From the NCBI RefSeq assembly GCF_026151205.1, contig NC_087081.1, positions 14,178,340 through 14,242,339 on the forward strand: 64,000 nucleotides of DNA. The letters are read 5' to 3'. Source of the stretch: Bolinopsis microptera. Its lineage: Eukaryota; Ctenophora; Tentaculata; Lobata; Bolinopsidae. A model generated the notes under the pieces. That model was not told the DNA's origin. It ran no database searches and worked only from the letters and a program-made list of their open reading frames with translations. A program made the translations under genes and the position numbers. Shown in pieces: positions 57,255-64,000 of the stretch; position 1 is the stretch's first letter, and each line of letters starts with the position of its first letter.

Positions 57255-57321
57255 ACCTCAGTGTGATTAAATGAAGTATAAGTAAAACTCTTTGTTCATT
57301 TAGACTTAATCACACTGAGGT
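57255..57321 (-). promoter_or_regulatory. Putative self-priming primer-binding site and its LTR complement
   Basis: Directly inside the 5' LTR (one base away) lies the 16-mer at plus-strand 57255-57270, ACCTCAGTGTGATTAA. Its exact reverse complement, TTAATCACACTGAGGT, is inside the LTR at 57306-57321. On the element RNA the two could pair, placing a 5'-LTR segment on the primer-binding site. In Tf1 and sushi-type elements the 5' end of the mRNA primes reverse transcription this way instead of a tRNA. I see no sequence starting TGG that would suggest an ordinary tRNA primer. The mechanism here is inferred. Confidence 0.6.
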
Positions 57322-57390
57322 TAAAACATTCTGAAACATTATAAACATTAGTATTAAAATAACTGAAACAAATAAACAAGAAATATAACA
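57272..57390 (-). repeat. 5' LTR (119 bp)
   Basis: Matches the 3' LTR at 52133 except for the ~68-bp difference. Followed by the target duplication ATGAG at 57391. Unusually short for a Gypsy LTR. Confidence 0.85.
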
Positions 57391-57508
57391 ATGAGCTAGT
57401 CATGACAAACTTGTTTCACATTTCAGCCTCTAAATATTACGGTAAATCGTGTTGCCAAGATTATTGTCCGACATTGTTATAGTTCATATTACTCAGGGGA
57501 GGTAATGT

Positions 57509-58060
57509 AGTTCTTAGTAAAATTCTTGACCGTATTATTTTCATCCCTTCAACCGTACCAATATGATGATGTTAAGATTAGTTCATACTATTTAGCTCTA
57601 TAGATCAAAGTTCTGTCCTAACCAGTAACCAGTAGTCCCTATTAATCGCCTTCCATCCTCGTACAACCGCCGCCGCCTTACTTAGGGTAAACGGACTTTC
57701 GCTATGATAATTTATTCATGTTGTTGTTCACATTGAATACACTATGTTACCATATCCTTTTTTACTTGTTTTACTTGGTTATCTTCCAGATATAAATTCA
57801 CCAACATTTTTTAAGTCGATATTTGCAATAGAATTTCCTTTCCTAAAATGTATCTTGTACTATAGGGCCTGTCATGATATCATGGATCGCTTAAGTTCCA
57901 CGAGGATCTGGTAGTCCTCATAATTCTGCGGCCTCTATGGATCGTCATCTCGCACAACTCTTTAAGAACCTTGTGAGTTTGGCATGTGAAAATTAGCAGC
58001 CTTCCAGACATGTATTGGGTTAGCAAGGTGTCGTACGTCACCTCAAGATCGGGTGACAGG
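57509..58060. repeat. Second copy of the 32318-32858 segment
   Basis: TAGTTCTTAGTAAAATTCTTGACC to GATCGGGTGACAG is almost identical to the 32-kb copy, with a few substitutions and an 8-bp tandem difference (ACCAGTAACCAGTAG). Confidence 0.9.
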
Positions 58061-58097
58061 GGGCTGACCAGGCCAGAACCCAATTGATTGGGTTTTG

Positions 58098-59290
58098 ATT
58101 GAAATAAATTTTCGTGCACATACAGAATGAATGGTTAATAATTTAATATATATGTAGACCAAGCTCTGTGCACGGGATGCTTCCTGGAAGAATCCAGTTC
58201 TTTTAGCGGGGCACCCTACCTAAAGCCAAATTGAGATATAATAATCATATTCCTAGGGAAATAATCAGAAATCGAATACCAATCAAATAATATGATATAT
58301 AGGAGTAGTAACCATATTTACTATGCAAAATGCCCCAACCTCATAGTGTAAATTTATATAAAATTAAAATTCCATACCACCACTAAACCCCAACAGTCAA
58401 CACAACAGCCCAAGCAAAATTAAATAACTTCTTATATACTGTCATACTACAAATTAATTAAACATTTGAAATCTGTTAACCATACCAGAGAATAAATTTC
58501 TAAACCTAATGCAAGTGAAATAATTTAGATGCAATAATGAATGCCTAATATGAGTATCATCTGTCAATGTCCTTGTAGAACAGTCTGTACAAGAGATATG
58601 AGTAACTAATATAGAAGGAAAAAAAACAGGAAGTTGTCGTCTGTTGGAAAATAAATAAAATATCTAGTATATAAATTAGAATATAAAATAACATTCGGTC
58701 AATGTGTCGTCAATAAACTGTACAATTATCAAATGATAAAACTGTACTGGGTGATACAGTCACCAAAAATAAATACTAAGTATAATAAGTTAATAAATTA
58801 AATGTGGTCTGTAAAACTACCACTAGGTATAATAAATAAATAAATAAATAAAGTCAATTTTTACAGCACAGCAATATATATCTAAATATCAGATCCTCTG
58901 TAATCATAATGTATAAAAAAAGGAGCTTTTCTCTGTGCTGAAGGATGAATCAAGGCAGATCATGGTTCTGTTAGCAGGCCACCCTAGTTATGGACAATAC
59001 ATATATATAAAATAATTAAATTATAATTTTAAAATTGTGTCAATTTTAAAATTGTGTATAATAGGTCAATAAATTAAAAGTGGTTTATAAAACTACCACT
59101 GTGCGAACCCCTTCTCCAGTTAAAACATGTCAGTCATGTGCAAAATCAATCAGAATGGTAAGGTGGTAAAAAAGGGAAAATCCTTTCGATACATCAATTA
59201 TATATGCCTCAGATTTAAAAGAAATAGAAGATACTTAGCTATCGTCGACTATGATTGCAGTGTAAAATTTGTCATATGAATTGTCGACGG
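58098..59290. other. AT-rich insert or unique segment within the duplicated repeat
   Basis: This stretch is absent from the 32.86-kb junction. It has two related blocks: CTCTGTGCACGGGATGCTTCC...TAGCGGGGCACCCTA near 58170-58215, and CTCTGTGCTGAAGGATGAATC...TAGCAGGCCACCCTA near 58932-58985. It also contains two TATAAAACTACCACT-like blocks (58811, 59085). It looks like a diverged tandem repeat, possibly a non-coding transposon. No gene is seen. Confidence 0.4.
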
Positions 59291-59292
59291 TA

Positions 59293-59958
59293 TTGAGGTC
59301 ACGTGATTATGAGCCTGAGGTCACGTGACTATGACGTCATCAGAGCTTTCAAGCTCTCTTTGACTTTGTTCCATATCCAATACTTAATGCTTACTTTATG
59401 CTTACAAGCACTAACAGATGTTTTTCGCCAATCTACTTTAAGTTCATACCAGCGATCAAATTTTTAAACATTTTTAAAAAATGTGACAATGACCAGTGTA
59501 TGTAGTACAACTACAAAGATGCTGATATCCTGGTACGCACAAAACATCTACTTTGGCAATATTTTCAGATAAATTTCTATTTGATCTTCACAGTTTGAAG
59601 CTTTTGCGACTAGCGATGTAGCAGGACTAGCGATGTAGTAATTATTCTACTAATAATATTCATCCTGTTTATTTCAATATAATTTGTCTCAAAAAATTAT
59701 ATTTAGACATTAAACGGAGAATTGTTTGATGCTAATACTAATGTCATAAGTCTGATAAAAATAAAAATTGTGACGCGCCTTGTGATTGATTTATCAGAAT
59801 CTCATGATGTCACGATCTGAGGCTAAGGGGCTGAGTCAGAGCCTAGAGGTTCACTGGGACCGGGGGAAGAAAGCCTTGTGCAAAATGATCTAACACTGTG
59901 GGTGGATATCTTCATAGCTATTGTGAATAACGTAATTCTTGTATAATAGCTGTGCAAC
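59293..59958. repeat. Empty-site copy of the 32.87-33.69 and 39.00-39.46 kb segments
   Basis: 59293-59510 matches 32873-32923 plus 33519-33690 without the hAT insert. 59506-59958 matches 39004-39457. The sequence crosses both insertion points uninterrupted, so it gives the pre-insertion state for the elements at 32924 and 33691. Confidence 0.9.
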
Positions 59959-60445
59959 TAGGGGGTGCACCATAAAAATAAACTTGCTCGGATTTTTAAA
60001 ATTTTTGTACCATTGTTTTCTAGAGACTGTGAGAATTTTCACAATACCAAATTTGTCATACCTTTTTGGAAAGATCAGTGAGTTTTGCCTAGATGCCATA
60101 TTTGATGGTGCGCGGCTTTTGGAGCAAAATTAGCTGTAAAAGTCGCGTAATTTGACCAAATTTGACCAAATTCGTTGATTTTTGTCGTATTATTTGGATA
60201 TATCTTCAGTTCCTTGAATGAGATCATTCTGAAAATTGGCAACGACCTTCCAATAGGGCTTTCACAACTGTCCGAAAAATTTGGTGGATATTGGAGTTGA
60301 TGTAGTGATAAAAATGGGGCGAAATACGCTGATTTTAGCTGTAACATAATGTCTGATGGTTGGATTAGGCAGTGCGCCATCGACAATAAGACGCGCGCGC
60401 TGACCATTGAATGGTTTTTTAGCTCTTATTTCGGCCAGCACATTA
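59959..60445. mobile_element. Rearranged hAT-type copy 3
   Basis: Starts TAGGGGGTGCACCAT and follows copies 1 and 2 for ~405 bp to GATGGTTGGAT. It then switches to the inverted other end (AGGCAGTGCGCCATCGACA, GGTTTTTTAGCTC, ATTTCGGCCAGCACA), which in copies 1 and 2 lies further downstream on the opposite strand. The region between is missing. The left insertion point matches an uninterrupted sequence at 39447-39460; the right flank could not be matched. Confidence 0.75.
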
Positions 60446-60559
60446 TTTTGGAAACAATCGAAAAGTTATAATACTTCCCATATAACAATTTTGTTGACAT
60501 TTGGTCAGCTTACGTAAGTACGTACGTAAACACTTATGTTCTACTGAACCTAATTTAGT

Positions 60560-63282
60560 TTGAGCAATTTTGATGCTCAGAATTTGAGTTATCAACGAAT
60601 TTATACATACTTTGTCATTTTTAGACCTCTTAATCAAGGCCAATCTCTCCCAACTAAGTTAGGTTCGGTAGTTAAGTATGATTGGAAGGTTCTGACAAAT
60701 TTTCAGCATGATTCATGTTCAGGAACCGAAGATATGACAGAATCTGACAGAATCTCGCATCATCTGCCAGTTTTTCATATTTTTGAAGACCTAGCTGTAA
60801 CTAACTCTGAACCTCAAGTTAAACATACCCAATATTATGATTACAGTGAATCCAACGTTCGAGTCCTTGTTTCATCCTTAAACCAACATTTCTCTGAGCA
60901 CCCACCAAAAAACTTTATTGAATTTCACGACACATTCAAAACGAATCTAGACAAATCATGTAAACTCAGTAAACCTAAAGTCTCCAAAAGAACGCCAATG
61001 ACAAATCCGTGGATAACAGGAGGATTAATCGCGTCTATAAATAAAAAACATGAGCTGCACGACCACTGGCATAAAGCGAAGAGAGAAAAATGTTTGCATA
61101 ATCATATCCAGGTAAACTTTGTCGTGAGATCAAGGAAGCCTGTCACTGCAATCCTTGTAATGATGCCAGGGAAAAGCATGCTAATTTTACTGACAAACGT
61201 AGGAGAGTTAAACACGTAATAAGACTAGCTCAACGCCTCTACACGTGCAACAAAATTGAGGAGTGTCAGGGTGACAGTAAAAAAACCTGGCAGTTAATTA
61301 ATAAAGTGCGAGGAAAGCAAAATAAGCAAATGAAACCGTCATTCATGATAAACAATGAGCGTGTTATTTGTCGACGAGTTATTGCTCATGAATTTAACAA
61401 GTACTTTGTGTCAATCGACTCCAATCTGAACGAGGTCTATGAGAGGAGGATTGATGAAGATCCTATAATTGCTAAATCATTCACTGACTACTTGCCACAG
61501 TCCTGTCCGTCAAGTATTTATCTTGCTGAATGTACAAGCTCTGAAATAATACAAATTATAAGTGAATTTAATAACGGTAAAGCTAGCGACATACCGGCAC
61601 ATGTAATGAAGCAGTGTAGTCAAACTATATCAGAACATCTTGCCAGCATTTATAACAACTGCATGAATGAAGGTGTCTTCCCTGATCAACTGAAAACGGG
61701 TAAGATAACCCCGATATATAAAAAAGAAGATGAGGAATTACTAGAGAATTACAGGCCAGTATCAACATTACCAGTATTTGGTAAAATATTTGAAAAAATT
61801 ATTTACAGTAGATTATACAACTTTTTCTTATCTCGAGGAATAATATTCGAAAATCAGTTCGGCTTTAGAAAAAACCACTCGACAAGTCATGCTCTTAACT
61901 ACTCCGTAAATCACGTCGAAGAAAAACGGAATAATAAAAACCACGTATTAGGAATATTTATCGATCTCTCTAAAGCATTTGATACCTTACCATTTGATAT
62001 GCTACTTAAGAAACTTAGTAATTACGGAGTTAGAGGAAACGCACTAAAGCTGCTCCCCAGCTATCTAAATAATAGATACCAGTATGTTAGTGTACTTGGT
62101 GAAGAATCAGAGCCTCTCCCAGTTAAACTAGGCGTACCTCAAGGATCCGTTTTGGGCCCCTTGCTTTTTCTTATCTATATAAATGACATCTATATATGTA
62201 ATACATTAGGAAAATTTGTACTATTTGCAGATGACACAAACATCTTTGTAGCTGCTGAAACTAAGGAACAAGCATACAAAATAGCGAATGAAATTCTCGA
62301 CTCTGTGTGCCAATATATGCGCCATAACCTACTGCACATTAATGTTAAAAAATCTTGTTACATGTACTTCTCGCCTACTAAACGTAAGACCATTGATAAT
62401 ACTGAAAATGACTTGAATCTAGAAAATGATGGGATCCCGATCAATCAGGTTACTGAAACGAAATTTCTATGTGTAATTATTGATGACAAACTGAGTTGGA
62501 CACCTCATATCGAGAAACTAACTAAGAAATTAAACAGCATATGTGGCCGTATTTATCGAATAAAAAACTCCCTCCCCAGCCAGCTGTACAAACAGATATA
62601 CCACACTCTTTTTGAATCTCATCTAGGATACGGTATAACTGTATGGGGTGGTGTATCAATTAATAAGCTTTCACCACTATTCCTTGCACAGAAGAAATGT
62701 GTCCGAATCTTATTTGGGGACTCGGAAGCATTTAGCGACAAGTTTAAAACTTGTTCTCGTAGCAGGCCAATCCAGTGCAGTATAAACAAGAAAGGTCAAA
62801 TATCCAATGAATCAACTATACCTCACATTAAACCGTGTTCTATATGTATCAGCTTGAGGAAGACTGGTGATAAACAAGCAAGGCCACATCGCTGCCAAAT
62901 ACTTGGGGCAGAATTCCACTCTAGAGAATCAACAAAACCTATTTTCCAATCTAAGGAACTAATGACAGTACATAACATATATAGATACAGATGCATTACT
63001 GAAACAATGAAGATAGTGAAAAGTCATCAGCCCATATCCATGTATTCTCTCTTTAAGAAGTCTGAGCTCAGAGATGACAGATTTGTGACACCACACTCAT
63101 CTCACAATTTCGCATATAAAGGGGCAAATCTATGGAATAGGTTTCTTGAGCAGTCAAATGCACGTGGTAAAATAGGTTCACTAGGTTCAATTAAATCCCG
63201 ATTGAAGCTTTCTATCATGAAGGCTCAACACCAACCTGACAATATTAACTGGCGGGACTTAAACTTCAACACTTTCCTATGA
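60560..63282 (+). pseudogene. CR1-like LINE reverse transcriptase ORF, frameshifted and 5'-truncated
   Basis: The first frame (60560-61219) contains only the end of the endonuclease (ISHHLPVF near 60750, where SDHLPV is usual, so the Asp is changed) and a linker (NPWITGGLIASINKKHELHD). The reading then moves to another frame (KKTWQLINKVRGKQNK, continuing from 61306), which is open to 63282. It has the RT motifs YRPVSTLPVFGKIFEKI, GFRKNHST, DLSKAFDTL, GVPQGSVLGP and FADD near residue 306 of this frame. After RT comes VHNIYRYRCITE and SSHNFAYKGANLWN, the usual C-terminal region. Most of the endonuclease is absent; related starts occur at 43.8-45.6 kb on the other strand. It is non-autonomous as it stands. 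Confidence 0.85.
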
Positions 63283-64000
63283 AAAGACCCCCATTTATAT
63301 TTATATCTTATATTTATATCTTTTAGATTTTACACCTGTCACTCACATCATATATGCACCACAAAAGAAAAAAGATTCATTCAATCATTACATTATACAC
63401 TCACACATGCACACAAAACATTAAAGCAGGTTACACGCGGGTGTAACGTTCACTTTATCCGAAGGGTAAAATAATACTTTACGTAACGCGCGATTTACGT
63501 CTTGGTAGCTAAATTATTCAAGTGCTATTTGTCAGAGCGACACAAATGCGCGAGCGCTTGCGCGGCTCACCTATCCAACACTCTTGTTTACATCGTATCA
63601 GGCAATGGTTCAGTTTAATTATGGTAAGGGCACAGCCTGTCAAAAACCCTTTTCGCATGATCCGTCGACACCGCCTGAAGGTGAATGCATAATAACGGAT
63701 CATGAACGTACGGAATCAAACGTTAATAAGCTTGCAGCTTCCGATGAAAATGTATTCAACTTTGTGTCATGCTTGAATTGGTTTTGGACCTCTTCAATTC
63801 TTTTAATTTATTTATTATTGTTATTTGGTATTATGAGCTGATATGTATATATACATACGGTATCTAAAATTAAGCGTATAGCGAGCATATTTAACAATTT
63901 TTAAGCAATAATGTATTGCGAGCAGCTGTAACTTAAATATCGCATAAAAATCATATAATTATGACACAAAACTAAAATTTTATTGGAATCTAGGTTAAAC
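63283..64000. other. LINE 2 3' flank; no clear gene
   Basis: Contains a hairpin GTTACACgcggGTGTAAC near 63431 and ATTTATATCTT tandem copies just after the LINE stop. A 78-codon frame from 63609 (MVQFNYGKGT...) ends in a hydrophobic stretch (SSILLIYLLLLFGIMS) resembling a tail anchor. I do not recognise it and consider it probably fortuitous. Confidence 0.35.

Larger units (their letters stand above)
52133..57390 (-). mobile_element. Ty3/Gypsy LTR retrotransposon, full-length but interrupted
   Basis: Direct terminal repeats (52133-52318 and 57272-57390) begin TG and end CA on the element strand. They are flanked by the 5-bp duplication ATGAG (52128-52132, 57391-57395). On the minus strand the order is gag, protease, reverse transcriptase, RNase H, integrase, which defines Ty3/Gypsy (Metaviridae-type). 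GGGGAGA next to the 3' LTR (about 52320-52327, minus strand) could be the polypurine tract. An 813-bp MITE at 53206-54018 breaks the integrase end. No envelope-like gene is seen. Confidence 0.95.

Overview
The window looks like intergenic or heterochromatin-like DNA from an animal, most plausibly a marine invertebrate. The DNA is visibly AT-rich. Almost all recognisable coding sequence belongs to transposable elements of kinds common in animals: non-LTR retrotransposons with an endonuclease, a Ty3/Gypsy LTR element, Tc1/mariner, hAT, and other terminal-inverted-repeat (TIR) elements. Two fragments resemble animal multigene families: a P2X7-type C-terminal domain and a protein ending in an ASDYY motif. 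I cannot name the species.

Layout. 0.5-5.8 kb: an ~800-bp-armed foldback repeat, a nested 660-bp TIR element, a minisatellite and a decayed LINE tail. 7.3-10 kb: degenerate tandem and direct repeats and a small MITE. 12.4-15.6 kb: more copies of the same foldback and TIR families, and a MITE pair, one member of which is split by an 861-bp element with perfect 20-bp TIRs. 18.7-24 kb: hairpins, a frameshifted host-like exon on the minus strand, a tRNA-derived SINE, a 14-bp minisatellite and a composite repeat. 24.3-33.5 kb: a hAT element, a LINE with an intact 1161-codon ORF, two long CT arrays, a duplicate of the composite repeat, a truncated LINE tail and a second hAT copy. 33.7-39.0 kb: a 5.3-kb insertion with CACAGTG-starting TIRs and a 5-bp target duplication; its empty site survives at 59.5 kb. 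40-46 kb: mariner-type ends and a 1.25-kb tandem duplication carrying LINE endonuclease fragments. 48.1-51.9 kb: a decayed mariner-like element whose split transposase surrounds a P2X7-like fragment and a small ORF. 52.1-57.4 kb: a Ty3/Gypsy element with LTRs, target duplication, gag and pol; pol is broken by an 813-bp MITE. 57.5-64 kb: diverged copies of the 32-39 kb segment, a rearranged hAT copy and a frameshifted second LINE.

There is no operon or pathway here. The structure is a history of insertions into duplicated segments, and several can be ordered because filled and empty sites sit in the same window. The most informative points are the putative self-priming signal of the Gypsy element, the Transib/RAG-like ends of the 33.7-39.0 kb insertion, and the 8-bp-duplication MITE family caught in empty, filled and gene-breaking states. 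All comparisons were made by eye; boundaries of old repeats are approximate.
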